DNA of 58,890 nt from Cristatella mucedo (taxonomy: Eukaryota > Bryozoa > Phylactolaemata > Cristatellidae): NCBI GenBank assembly GCA_009760855.2, contig WPIO01000400.1:1-58890 (forward strand), given 5' to 3'. The notes beneath the pieces are model-generated. The model was not told the origin of the DNA. It ran no database searches and worked only from the letters and a program-made list of their open reading frames with translations. Position numbers and translations under genes: made by a program. This document shows, in pieces, positions 23,483 to 37,070 of the stretch. Every line of letters starts with the position of its first letter. The first letter of the stretch is position 1.

Positions 23483-25550
23483 GATTTAAAGTCTCTAGAT
23501 ATTGTGCAATCTGCTGTAAACTCATGCAAAATAAGTTATTCAAGTGTAAATGGCTTAATGCAAGGCACCGCACTCTGCAGCAAGTTATCACACGGAATGA
23601 GGTGCAGTATCGAGGTATCTTTATGTTCTGCGATATGCTGCAAAATCAAGCAAAGTTCGTTATTCAAGTGTGATTGCCTAAACCAAGGTGCAGCACTCTA
23701 CTGCTAGCTCCTGCATGCTTCGACGGTTGGATTTAAAGTATCTAGATATTGTGCGATCTGCTGTGAAGTCATGCAAAATAAGCTAATCAAGTGTGAATGG
23801 CCTTATGCAAGGCGCAGCAATCTGAAGCAAGCTATCACGGCTATAAAGAGCAGTATCGAGGTGTCTTTATATTTACCGATTTGCTGCAAACTCAAGCAAA
23901 ATGAGTTATTCAATTGCGATTGCCTAAAGCAAGGAGGTGCATTCTGGTGCAAACAACAGCATGCCCCGGCGGATTGGTTTAAAGTATCTAGATATGGTGC
24001 GATCTGCTGGGATATCATGCAAGATAAGCTATTCAAGTGTGAATGGCCTTATGCAAGGCGCCGCAATCTGCAGCAAGTTATCACACGATATAACGAGCTG
24101 TATCGAGGTGTCTTTCTGTTCCCCGATCAGCTGCAAACTTAACCGAAATGAGATATTCATGTGCGATTGCTTAAACTAAGGAGCTGCAGTCTGCTGCAAG
24201 CTACCACACGCTGAGACGGGTCGATTTAAAGTATCTAGATATTGTGCGATCTGCTGCGATCTCATCCAAAGTATGTTATTCAAGTGTGAATGGCCTAATG
24301 GCAGGCGCCCCACTCTGCAGCAAGCTATCGCACGCTATAACGAGTATTATCGAGATGTCTTTATATTCCGCGATCAGCTGCAAACTCAACCGAAATGAGT
24401 TATTCAAGTGCGATTGCCTGAAGCAAGGAGCTGCATTATGCTGCAAACTACTGCACGCTCTGGTGGGTTGATTTAAAGTATCTAGATATTGTGTGATCTG
24501 CTGTGAACTCATGCAAGATAAGCTATTCAAGTGTGAATGGCTTAATGCAAGGCCCTTCACACAGCAGCAAGTTATCACACGCGATAACGAGCAGTATCGA
24601 GGTGTCCTAATATGCTGCGATCTGCTGCAAACTCAAGCGAAATGAGTTATTCAAGTGCGATTGCCTAAAGCAAGGCCTGCACTAATCTCCGGGTGAGGTG
24701 TGTTTATGTTCCGCGATCTGCTGAAAAATCAAGCAAAATTCGTTTTTCAAGTTCGATATCCTAAAGCAAAGCTGAGCACTCTGCTACCAGCTCCTTCATA
24801 CTTCGACGGGTGAATTAAAGTATCTAGATATTGGGCAATTTCCTGCTATCTCGTGCAAAATAGGTTATTCAAGTGTGAATGGCTTAATGCAAGGCACTAC
24901 ACTCAACAGCAAGTTATCACACGCAATAACCAGCAGTATTGAGATGTCTTTACATTCCGGGATCTTCTGCAAACTCAACCGAAATGAGTTATTCAAGTGC
25001 GATTGCCTGAAGCAAGGTGCTGCATTTATGCTGCAAACTACTGCACACACTGGCGGGTTGATTTAAAGTATCTAGATATTGTGCGATCTGCTGTAGACAA
25101 AGCAAAATCAGCTATTCAAGTGTGAATGGCTTAATGCAAGGATCAGCACTCTGCCGCAAGTTATCACAAGCTATAAGGATGAGTATCGAGGTGTGTTTAT
25201 GTTCCGCGATCTGCTGAAAAATCAAGCAAAATTTGTTTTTCAAGTGCGATTGCCTAAAGCAAAGATGAGCACTCTGCTGCCAGCTCCTGCAAGCTTCGAC
25301 GGGTTGAATTAAAGTATCCAGATATTGGGCAATCTCCTGCTATCTCATGCAAAATTGGTTATTCAAGTGAGAATGGCTTAATTCAAGGCACTACACTCTG
25401 CAACAAGTTATCACACGCCATAACGAGCAGTATTAAGGTGTCTTTACATTCCGCGATTTCGCAAACTCATTCGAAATGTGTTTTTTAAGCACGATTGCCC
25501 TAAGCAACGTGCAGCACTCTGCTGCCAGCTCATGCAATCTTCGACGGGTG
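23483..25550 (+). repeat. Rearranged HOR: A-C-D-E-F/H-I-J-K
   Basis: Starts are A 23483, C 23730, D 23976, E 24223, F/H 24470, I 24812, J 25060 and K 25306. B is missing: A is followed by a monomer that opens GATTTAAAG and is otherwise C. F is fused to the second half of H. I and J are retained. Confidence 0.87.
24470..24811 (+). repeat. F/H fusion monomer, 342 bp
   Basis: F runs to CACTAATCTCCGGGTGA near 24697, then continues as GGTGTGTTTATGTTCCGCG, which belongs to H around its half-monomer boundary. All of G and the first half of H are lost. The joined unit is about 1.4 monomers long. Confidence 0.86.
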
Positions 25551-27766
25551 GATTTAAAGTCTCTAGATATTGTGCGATCTGCTGTAAACTCATGCAAAAT
25601 AAGTTACTCAAGTGTGAATGGCTTAATGCAAGGCACCGCACTCTGCAGCAAGTTATCACACGGGATGAGGTGCAGTATCGAAGTATCTTTATGTTCTGCG
25701 ATATGCTGCAAAATCAAGCAAAATCAATTCCAGTGTGACTGCCTAAACCAAGGTGCAGCACTCTGCTGCTAGCTCCTGCATGCTTCGACGGTTGGATTTA
25801 AAGTAGCTAGATATTGTGCGATCTGCTGTGAACTCATGCAAAGAAGCTATTCAAATGTGAATTGCTTAATGCAAAGCTCAGAACTCTGCAGCAACTTATT
25901 ACAGGCTAATACGAGCTCTATTGAGGTGTCTTCATATTCAGAGATCTGCTGCAAACGCAAGCGGAATGAGTTATCAAATTGCGATTGCCTAAAGCAAGGA
26001 GCTGCACTCTGCTGCAAGCTACTGCACTCTCTGACGGGTCGATTAAAAGTATCTAGATATTGTGCGATCTGCTGTGAAGTCATGCAAAATAAGCTAATCA
26101 AGTGTGAATGGCCTTATGCAAGGCGCCGCAAACTGAAGCAAGCTATCACGGCTATAAAGAGCAGTATCGAGGTGTCTTTATATTTACAGATTTGCTGCAA
26201 ACTCAAGCAAAATGAGTTATTCAATTGCGATTGCCTAAAGCAAGGAGGTGAATTTTGGTGCAAACAACAGCATGCCCCGGCGGATTGGTTTAAAGTATCT
26301 AGATATGGTGCGATCTGCTGGGTTTTCATGCAAGGTAAGCTATTCAAGTGTGAATGGCCTTATGCAAGGCGCCGCAATCTGCAGCAAGTTATCACACGAT
26401 ATAACGAGCTGTTTCGAGGTGTCTTTCTGTTCCCCGATCAGCTGCAAACTGAACCGAAATGAGATATTCATGTGCGATTGCTTAAACTAAGGAGCTGCAG
26501 TCTGCTGCAAGCTACCACACGCTGAGACGGGTCGATTTAAAGTATCTAGATTTTTTGCGATCTGCTGCGATCTCATCCAAAGAATGTTATTCAAGTGTGA
26601 ATGGCCTAATGGTAGGCGCCCCACTCTGCAGCAAGCTATCGCACGCTATAACGAGCAGCATCGAGATGTCTTTATATTCCGCGATCAGCTGCAAACTCAA
26701 CCGAAATGAGTTAATCAAGTGCGATTGCCTGAAGCAAGGAGCTGCATTATGCTGCAAACTACTGCACGCTCTGGTGGGTTGATTTAAAGTATCTAGATAT
26801 TGTGTGATCTGCTGTGAACTCATGCAAGATAAGCTATTCAAGTGTGAATGGCTTAATGCAAGGCCCTTCACACAGCAGCAAGTTATAACACGCGATAACG
26901 AGCAGTATCGAGGTGTCCTAACATGCTGCGATCTGCTGCAAACTCAAGCGAAATGAGTTATTCAAGTGCGATTGCCTAAAGCAAGGCCTGCACTAATCTC
27001 CGGGCGACTGCATGACTTGACGGGTCGATTTAAAGTATCTAGATATAGTGCGATCTGCTGTGAAGTCATGCAAAATAAGCTATTCAAGTGTGAATGGCCG
27101 AATGCAAGGCTCCACAATCTGCAGCAAGTTATCACACGATATAACGAGCAGTATTGACGTGTCTTTATATTCAGCGATCTGCGGCAAACTCAAGCGAATT
27201 GAATTATTCAAGTGCGATTGCCTAAAGCAAGGCCTGCACTCTGCTCCGAGCTACTTCATGCCTTGACGGGTTGATTTGAAGTATCTAGATATTGTGCGAT
27301 CTGCTGTGAACTCATGCAAAATAAGGTATTTAAGTGTGAATGGCTTAATGCAAAGCACAGCACTCTGCCGCAAATTATCACAAGCTATGAGGATGAGTAT
27401 CGAGGTGTGTTTATGTTCAGCGATCTGCTGTAAAATCAAGCATAAGGCGTTTTTCAAGTGCGATTGCCTAAAGCAAAGATGAGCACTCTGCTGCCAGCTC
27501 CTGCACGCGTCGACGGGTTAAATTAAAGTATCTAGATATTGGGCAATCTCCTGCTATCTCATGCAAAATAGGTTATTCAAGTGAGAATGGCTTAATGCAA
27601 GGCACTACTGTCCGCAACAAGTTATCACACGCCATATCGAGCAGTATTGAGGTGTCTTTACATTCTGCGATCTTCTGCAAACTTATTCGAAATGTGTTTT
27701 TTAAGTACGATTGCCCTAAGCAACGTGCAGCACTCTGCTGCCAGCTCATGCAAGCTTCGACGGGTG
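25551..27766 (+). repeat. Nine-monomer HOR (A-B-C-D-E-F-G-H-K)
   Basis: Length is 2,216 bp. A is unusual, reading GCAAAATCAAGCAAAATCAA and then TTCCAGTG, so part of the CAAAATCAA segment is doubled at the indel-prone site. F has GGCCCTTCACACAGC. Confidence 0.89.
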
Positions 27767-29972
27767 GATTTAAAGTCTCTAGATATTGTGCGATCTGCTG
27801 TAAACTCATGCAAAATAAGTTATTCAAGTGTAAATGGCTTAATGCAAGGCACCGCACTCTGCAGCAAGTTATCACACGGGATGAGGTGCAGTATCGAAGT
27901 ATCTTTATGTTCTGCGATATGCTGCAAAATCAATTCAAGTGTGACTGCCTAAACCAAGGTGCAGCACTCTGCTGCTAGCTCCTGCATGCTTCGACGGTTG
28001 GATTTAAAGTAGCTAGATATTGTGCGATCTGCTGTGAACTCATGCAAAGAAGCTATTCAAATGTGAATTGCTTAATGCAAAGCTCAGAACTCTGCAGCAA
28101 CTTATTACAGGCTAATACGAGCTCTATTGAGGTGTCTTCATATTCAGAGATCTGCTGCAAACGCAAGCGGAATGAGTTATCAAATTGCGATTGCCTAAAG
28201 CAAGGAGCTGCACTCTGCTGCAAGCTACTGCACTCTCTGACGGGTCGATTAAAAGTATCTAGATATTGTGCGATCTGCTGTGAAGTCATGCAAAATAAGC
28301 TAATCAAGTGTGAATGGCCTTATGCAAGGCACCGCAATCTGAAGCAAGCTATCACGGCTATAAAGAGCAGTATCGAGGTGTCTTTATATTTACCGATTTG
28401 CTGCAAACTCAAGCAAAATGAGTTATTCAATTGCGATTGCCTAAAGCAAGGAGGTGCAATCTGGTGCAAACAACAGCATGCCCCGGCGGATTGGTTTAAA
28501 GTATCTAGATATGGTGCGATCTGCTGGGATATCATGCAAGATAAGCTATTCAAGTGTGAATGGCCTTATGCAAGGCGCCGCAATCTGCAGCAAGTTATCA
28601 CACGATATAACGAGCTGTATCGAGGTGTCCTTCTGTTCCCCGATCAGCTGCAAACTGAACCGAAATGAGATATTCATGTGCGATTGCTTAAACTAAGGAG
28701 CTGCAGTCTGCTGCAAGCTACCACACGCTGAGACGGGTCGATTTAAAGTATCTAGATATTGTGCGATCTGCTGCGATCTCATCCAAAGTATGTTATTCAA
28801 GTGTGAATGGCCTAATGGTAGGCGCCCCACTCTGCAGCAAGCTATCGCACGCTATAACGAGCAGCATCGAGATGTCTTTATATTCCGCGATCAGCTGCAA
28901 ACTCAACCGAAATGAGTTATTCAAGTGCGATTGCCTGAAGCAAGGAGCTGCATTATGCTGCAAACTACTGCACGCTCTGGTGGGTTGATTTAAAGTATCT
29001 AGATATTGTGTGATCTGCTGTGAACTCATGCAAGATAAGCTATTCAAGTGTGAATGGCTTAATGCAAGGCCCTTCACACAGCAGCAAGTTATAACACGCC
29101 ATAACGAGCAGTATCGAGGTGTCCTAACATGCTGCGATCTGCTGCAAACTCAAGCGAAATGAGTTATTCAAGTGCGATTGCCTAAAGCAAGGCCTGCACT
29201 AATCTCCGGGCGACTGCATGACTTGACGGGTCGATTTAAAGTATCTAGATATAGTGCGATCTGCTGTGAAGTCATGCAAAATAAGCTATTCAAGTGTGAA
29301 TGGCCGAATGCAAGGCTCCACAATCTGCAGCAAGTTATCACACGATATAACGAGCAGTATTGACGTGTCTTTATATTCAGCGATCTGCGGCAAACTCAAG
29401 CGAATTGAATTATTCAAGTGCGATCGCCTAAAGCAAGGCCTGCACTCTGCTCCGAGCTACTTCATGCCTTGACGGGTTGATTTGAAGTATCTAGATATTG
29501 TGCGATCTGCTGTGAACTCATGCAAAATAAGGTATTTAAGTGTGAATGGCTTAATGCAAAGCACAGCACTCTGCCGCAAATTATCACAAGCTATGAGGAT
29601 GAGTATCGAGGTGTGTTTATGTTCAGCGATCTGCTGCAAAATCAAGCATAAGGCGTTTTTCAAGTGCGATTGCCTAAAGCAAAGATGAGCACTCTGCTGC
29701 CAGCTCCTGCACGCGTCGACGGGTTAAATTAAAGTATCTAGATATTGGGCAATCTCCTGCTATCTCATGCAAAATAGGTTATTCAAGTGAGAATGGCTTA
29801 ATGCAAGGCACTACTGTCCGCAACAAGTTATCACACGCCATATCGAGCAGTATTGAGGTGTCTTTACATTCTGCGATCTTCTGCAAACTCATTCGAAATG
29901 TGTTTTTTAAGTACGATTGCCCTAAGCAACGTGCAGCACTCTGCTGCCAGCTCATGCAAGCTTCGACGGGTG
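27767..29972 (+). repeat. Nine-monomer HOR (A-B-C-D-E-F-G-H-K), short A
   Basis: Length is 2,206 bp. A has the short form AAAATCAATTCAAGTG. B has the AATGTGAATTGC variant. One G monomer base differs from neighbours (GTGCGATCGCC). I and J are absent. Confidence 0.9.
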
Positions 29973-32670
29973 GATTTAAAGTCTCTAGATATTGTGCGAT
30001 CTGCTGTAAACTCATGCAAAATAAGTTATTCAAGTGTAAATGGCTTAATGCAAGGCACCGCACTCTGCAGCAAGTTATCACACGGAATGAGGTGCAGTAT
30101 CGAGGTATCTTTATGTTCTGCGATATGCTGCAAAATCAATTCCAGTGTGATTGCCTAAACCAAGGTGCAGCACTCTGCTGCTAGCTCCTGCATGCTTCGA
30201 CGGTTGGATTTAAAGTAGCTAGATATTGTGCGATCTGCTGTGAACTCATGCAAACAAGCTATTCAAGTGTGAATGGCTTAATGCAAAGCTCAGAACTCTG
30301 CAGCAACTTATTACAGGCTAATACGAGCTCTATTGAGGTGTCTTCATATTCAGAGATCTGCTGCAAACGCAAGCGGAATGAGTTATCAAATTGCGATTGC
30401 CTAAAGCAAGGAGCTGCACTCTGCTGCAAGCTACTGCACGCTCTGACGGGTCGATTAAAAGTATCTAGATATTGTGCGATCTGCTGTGAAGTCATGCAAA
30501 ATAAGCTAATCAAGTGTGAATGGCCTTATGCAAGGCACCGCAATCTGAAGCAAGCCATCACGGCTATAAAGAGCAGTATCGAGGTGTCTTTATATTTACC
30601 GATTTGCTGCAAACTCAAGCAAAATGAGTTATTCAATTGCGATTGCCTAAAGCAAGGAGGTGCATTCTGGTGCAAACAACAGCATGCCCCGGCGGATTGG
30701 TTTAAAGTATCTAGATATGGTGCGATCTGCTGGGATATCATGCAAGATAAGCTATTCAAGTGTGAATGGCCTTATGCAAGGCGCCGCAATCTGCAGCAAG
30801 TTATCACACGATATAACGAGCTGTATCGAGGTGTCCTTCTGTTCCCCGATCAGCTGCAAACTTAACCGAAATGAGTTATTCATGTGCGATTGCTCAAACC
30901 AAGAGCTGCACTCTGCTGCAAGCTACCACAAGCTGAGACGGGTCGATTTAAAGTATCTAGAAATTGTGCGATCTGCTGCGATCTCATCCAAAGTATGTTA
31001 TTCAAGTGTGAATGGCCTAATGGTAGGGGGCCCCACTCAGCAGCAAGCTATCGCACGCTATAACGAGCAGTATCGAGATGTCTTTATATTCCGCGATCTG
31101 CTGCAAACTCAACCGAAATGAGTTATTTAAGTGCGATTGCCTGAAAGCAAGGAGCTGCATTATGCTGCAAGCTACTGCACGCTCTGGTGGGTTAATTTAA
31201 AGTATCTAGATATTGTGTGATCTGCTGTGAACTCATGCAAGATAAGCTATTCAAGTGTGAATGGCTTAATGCAAGGCGCCTCACACAGCAGCATGTAATC
31301 ACACGCTATAACGAGCGGTATCGAGGTGTCTTAATATGCTGCGATCTGCTGCAAACTCAAGCGAAATGAGTTATTCAAGTGCGATTGCCTACAGCAAGGC
31401 CTGCACTAATCTCCGGGCGACTGAATGACTTGACGGGTTGATTTAAAGTATCTAAATATAGTGCGATCTGCTGTGAAGTCATGCAAAATAAGCTATTCAA
31501 GTGTGAATGGCCTAATGCAAGGCTCCACAATCTGCAGCAAGTTATCACACGATATTACGAGCAGTATCGAGGTGTCTTTATATTCAGCGATCTGCTGCAA
31601 ACTCAAGCGAATTGAATTATTCAAGTGCTATTGCCTAAAGCAAGGCCTGCACTCTGCTCCGAGCTACTTCATACCTTGACGGGTTGATTTGAAGTATCTA
31701 GATATTGTGCGATCTGCTGTGAACTCATGCAAAATAAGGTATTCAAGTGTGAATGGCTTAATGCAAAGCACAGCACTCTGCCGCAAGTTTTCACAAGCTA
31801 TGAGGATGAGTATCGAGGTGTGTTTATGTTCCGCGATCTGCTGAAAAATCAAGCAAAATTCGTTTTTCAAGTGCGATTGCCTAAAGCAAAGATGAGCACT
31901 CTGCTGCCAGCTCCTGCACGCTTCGACGGGTGGATTAAAGTATCTAGATATTGGGCAATTTCCTGCTATCTCGTGCAAAATAGGTTATTCAAGTGTGAAT
32001 GGCTTAATGCAAGGCACTACACTCAACAGCAAGTTATCACACGCAATAACCAGCAGTATTGAGATGTCTTTACATTCCAGGATCTTCTGCAAACTCAACC
32101 GAAATGAGTTATTCAAGTGCGATTGCCTGAAGCAAGGTGCTGCATTTTGCTGCAAACTACTGCACACACTGGCGGGTTGATTTAAAGTATCTAGATATTG
32201 TGCGATCTGCTGTAGACAAAGCAAAATCAGCTATTCAAGTGTGAATGGCTTAATGCAAGGATCAGCACTCTGCCGCAAGTTATCACAAGCTATAAGGATG
32301 AGTATCGAGGTGTGTTTATGTTCCGCGATCTGCTGAAAAATCAAGCAAAATTTGTTTTTCAAGTGCGATTGCCTAAAGCAAAGATGAGCACTCTGCTGCC
32401 AGCTCCTGCAAGCTTCGACGGGTTGAATTAAAGTATCCAGATATTGGGCAATCTCCTGCTATCTCATGCAAAATTGGTTATTCAAGTGAGAATGGCTTAA
32501 TTCAAGGCACTACACTCTGCAACAAGTTATCACACGCCATAACGAGCAGTATTAAGGTGTCTTTACATTCCGCGATTTCTGCAAACTCATTCGAAATGTG
32601 TTTTTTAAGTACGATTGCCCTAAGCAACGTGCAGCACTCTGCTGCCAGCTCATGCAAGCTTCGACGGGTG
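29973..32670 (+). repeat. Complete eleven-monomer HOR (A to K)
   Basis: Length is 2,698 bp with all 11 types. A has the short form AAAATCAATTCCAGTG. E has a five-G run (TAGGGGGCCCCAC) and ACTCAGCAGC. F has the GCATGTAATCACACG and GAGCGG variants and G the TATCTAAATATAG variant, as in the 16334 and 39291 copies. Confidence 0.9.
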
Positions 32671-34892
32671 GATTTAAAGTCTCTAGATATTGTGCGATCT
32701 GCTGTAAACTCATGCAAAATAAGTTATTCAAGTGTAAATGGCTTAATGCAAGGCACCGCACTCTGCAGCAAGTTATCACACACGGATGAGGTGCAGTATC
32801 GAGGTATCTTTATGTTCTGCGATATGCTGAAAATCAAGCAAAGTTCGTTATTCAAGTGTGATTGCCTAAACCAAGGTGCAGCACTCTGCTGCTAGCTCCT
32901 GCATGCTTCGACGGTTGGATTTAAAGTAGCTAGATATTGTGCGATCTGCTGTGAACTCATGCAAAGAAGCTATTCAAGTGTGAATGGCTTAATGCAAAGC
33001 TCAGAACTCTGCAGCAACTTATTACAGGCTAATACGAGCTCTATTGAGGTGTCTTCATATTCAGAGATCTGCTGCAAACGCAAGCGGAATGAGTTATCAA
33101 ATTGCGATTGCCTAAAGCAAGGAGCTGCACTCTGCTGCAAGCTACTGCACGCTCTGACGGGTCGATTGAAAGTATCTAGATATTGTGCGATCTGCTGTGA
33201 AGTCATGCAAAATAAGCTAATCAAGTGTGAATGGCCTTATGCAAGGCGCAGCAATCTGAAGCAAGCTATCACGGCTATAAAGAGCAGTATCGAGGTGTCT
33301 TTATATTTACAGATTTGCTGCAAACTCAAGCAAAATGAGTTATTCAATTGCGATTGCCTAAAGCAAGGAGGTGCATTTTGGTGCAAACAACAGCATGCCC
33401 CGGCGGATTGGTTTAAAGTATCTACATATGGTGCGATCTGCTGGGTTTTCATGCAAGATAAGCTATTCAAGTGTGAATGGCCTTATGCAAGGCGCCGCAA
33501 TCTGCAGCAAGTTATCACACGATATAACGAGCTGTATCGAGGTGTCTTTCTGTTCCCCGATCAGCTGCAAACTTAACCGAAATGAGTTATTCATGTGCGA
33601 TTGCTTAAACTAAGGAGCTGCACTCTGCTGCAAGCTACCACACGCTGAGACGGGTCGATTTAAAGTATCTAGATATTGTGCGATCTGCTGCGATCTCATC
33701 CAAAGTATGTTATTCAAGTGTGAATGGCCTAATGGTAGGGGCCCCACTCTGCAGCAAGCTATCGCACGCTATAACGAGCAGTATCGAGATGTCTTTATAT
33801 TCCGCGATCAGCTGCAAACTCAACCGAAATGAGTTTATTCAAGTGCGATTGCCTGAAGCAAGGAGCTGCATTATGCTGCAAGCTACTGCACGCTCTGGTG
33901 GGTTGATTTAAAGTATCTAGATATTGTGTGATCTGCTGTGAACTCATGCAAGATAAGCTATTCAAGTGTGAATGGCTTAATGCAAGGCGCCTCACACACA
34001 GCAGCAAGTTATCACACGCTATAACGAGCAGTATCGAGGTGTCTTAATATGCTGCGATCTGCTGCAAACTCAAGCGAAATGAGTTATTCAAGTGCGATTG
34101 CCTAAAGCAAGGCCTGCACTAATCTCCGGGCGACTGCATGACTTGACGGGTTGATTTAAAGTATCTAGATATAGTGCGATCTGCTGTGAAGTCATGCAAA
34201 ATAAGCTATTCAAGTGTGAATGGCCGAATGCAAGGCTCCACAATCTGCAGCAAGTTATCACACGATATAACGAGCAGTATTGACGTGTCTTTATATTCAG
34301 CGATCTGCGGCAAACTCAAGCGAATTGAATTATTCAAGTGCGATTGCCTAAAGCAAGGCCTGCACTCTGCTCCGAGCTACTTCATGCCTTGACGGGTTGA
34401 TTTGAAGTATCTAGATATTGTGCGATCTGCTGTGAACTCATGCAAAATAAGGTATTTAAGTGTGAATGGCTTAATGCAAAGCACAGCACTCTGCCGCAAA
34501 TTATCACAAGCTATGAGGATGAGTATCGAGGTGTGTTTATGTTCCGCGATCTGCTGAAAAATCAAGCAAAATTCGTTTTTCAAGTGCGATTGCCTAAAGC
34601 AAAGATGAGCACTCTGCTGCCAGCTCCTGCACGCGTCGACGGGTTGAATTAAAGTATCTAGATATTGGGCAATCTCCTGCTATCTCATGCAAAATAGGTT
34701 ATTCAAGTGAGAATGGCTTAATGCAAGGCACTACTGTCCGCAACAAGTTATCACACGCCATATCGAGCAGTATTGAGGTGTCTTTACATTCTGCGATCTT
34801 CTGCAAACTTATTCGAAATGTGTTTTTTAAGTACGATTGCCCTAAGCAACGTGCAGCACTCTGCTGCCAGCTCATGCAAGCTTCGACGGGTG
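32671..34892 (+). repeat. Nine-monomer HOR (A-B-C-D-E-F-G-H-K)
   Basis: Length is 2,222 bp. Small indels are present in A (ATCACACACGGATGAGG and ATATGCTGAAAATC), E (GAGTTTATTCAAG) and F (CTCACACACAGCAGC). D shares TATCTACATATGG with the 19047 copy. Confidence 0.9.
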
Positions 34893-37070
34893 GATTTAAA
34901 GTCTCTAGATATTGTGCGATCTGCTGTAAACTCATGCAAAATAAGTTATTCAAGTGTAAATGGCTTAATGCAAGGCACCGCACTCTGCAGCAAGTTATCA
35001 CACGGAATGAGGTGCAGTATCGAGGTATCTTTATGTTCTGCGATATGCTGCAAAATCAAGCAAAGTTCGTTATTCAAGTGTGATTGCCTAAACCAAGGTG
35101 CAGCACTCTGCTGCTAGCTCCTGCATGCTTCGACGGTTGGATTTAAAGTAGCTAGATATTGTGCGATCTGCTGTGAACTCATGCAAAGAAGCTATTCAAG
35201 TGTGAATGGCTTAATGCAAAGCTCAGAACTCTGCAGCAACTTATTACAGGCTAATACGAGCTCTATTGAGGTGTCTTCATATTCAGAGATCTGCTGCAAA
35301 CGCAAGCGGAATGAGTTATCAAATTGCGATTGCCTAAAGCAAGGAGCTGCACTCTGCTGCAAGCTACTGCACGCTCTGACGGGTCGATTGAAAGTATCTA
35401 GATATTGTGCGATCTGCTGTGAAGTCATGCAAAATAAGCTAATCAAGTGTGAATGGCCTTATGCAAGGCGCCGCAATCTGAAGCAAGCCATCACGGCTAT
35501 AAAGAGCAGTATCGAGGTGTCTTTATATTTACCGATTTGCTGCAAACTCAAGCAAAATGAGTTATTCAATTGCGATTGCCTAAAGCAAGGAGGTGCATTC
35601 TGGTGCAAACAACAGCATGCCCCGGCGGATTGGTTTAAAGTATCTAGATATGGTGCGATCTGCTGGGATATCATGCAAGATAAGCTATTCAAGTGTGAAT
35701 GGCCTTATGCAAGGCGCCGCAATCTGCAGCAAGTTATCACACGATATAACGAGCTGTATCGAGGTGTCCTTCTGTTCCCCGATCAGCTGCAAACTTAACC
35801 GAAATGAGTTATTCATGTGCGATTGCTTAAACCAAGGAGCTGCACTCTGCTGCAAGCTACCACACGCTGAGACGGGTCGATTTAAAGTATCTAGATATTG
35901 TGCGATCTGCTGCGATCTCATCCAAAGAATGTTATTCAAGTGTGAATGGCCTAATGGTAGGGGCCCCACTCTGCAGCAAGCTATCGCACGCTATAACGAG
36001 CAGTATCGAGATGTCTTTATATTCCGCGATCAGCTGCAAACTCAACCGAAATGAGTTATTCAAGTGCGATTGCCTGAAGCAAGGAGCTGCATTATGCTGC
36101 AAGCTACTGCACGCTCTGGTGGGTTGATTTAAAGTATCTAGATATTGTGTGATCTGCTGTGAACTCATGCAAGATAAGCTATTCAAGTGTGAATGGCTTA
36201 ATGCAAGGCGCCTCACACAGCAGCAAGTTATCACACGCTATAACGAGCAGTATCGAGGTGTCCTAATATGCTGCGATCTGCTGCAAACTCAAGCGAAATG
36301 AGTTATTCAAGTGCGATTGCCTAAAGCAAGGCCTGCACTAATCTCCGGGCGACTGCATGACTTGACGGGTTGATTTAAAGTATCTAGATATAGTGCGATC
36401 TGCTGTGAAGTCATGCAAAATAAGCTATTCAAGTGTGAATGGCCTAATGCAAGGCTCCACAATCTGCAGCAAGTTATCACACGATATAACGAGCAGTATT
36501 GAGGTGTCTTTATATTCAGCGATCTGCTGCAAACTCAAGCGAATTGAATTATTCAAGTGCGATTGCCTAAAGCAAGGCCTGCACTCTGCTCCGAGCTACT
36601 TCATGCCTTGACGGGTTGATTTGAAGTATCTAGATATTGTGCGATCTGCTGTGAACTCATGCAAAATAAGGTATTCAAGTGTGAATGGCTTAATGCAAAG
36701 CACAGCACTCTGCCGCAAGTTATCACAAGCTATAAGGATGAGTATCGAGGTGTGTTTATGTTCCGCGATCTGCTGAAAAATCAAGCAAAATTCGTTTTTC
36801 AAGTGCGATTGCCTAAAGCAAAGATGAGCACTCTGCTGCCAGCTCCTGCATGCGTCGACGGGTGAATTAAAGTATCTAGATATTGGGCAATTTCCTGCTA
36901 TCTCATGCAAAATAGGTTATTCAAGTGAGAATGGCTTAATGCAAGGCACTACTGTCCGAAACAAGTTATCACACGCCATATCGAGCAGTATTCGAAATGT
37001 GTTTTTAAGTACGATTGCCCTTAGCAACGTGCAGCACTCTGCTGCCAGCTCATGCAAGCTTCGACGGGTG
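34893..37070 (+). repeat. Nine-monomer HOR with truncated K
   Basis: Starts are A 34893, B 35140, C 35386, D 35632, E 35880, F 36127, G 36372, H 36618 and K 36864. K is only 207 bp, which accounts for the HOR length of 2,178 bp instead of about 2,220. Confidence 0.9.
36864..37070 (+). repeat. K monomer with 40-bp deletion
   Basis: Normal K reads CAGTATTGAGGTGTC and then, 39 bp later, CTTATTCGAAATGTG. Here it reads CAGTATTCGAAATGTG. The two breakpoints share ATT, fitting a microhomology-mediated loss. One T of the following T run is also missing. The half-monomer motif near CTGCGATCTTCTGC is deleted. Confidence 0.9.
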
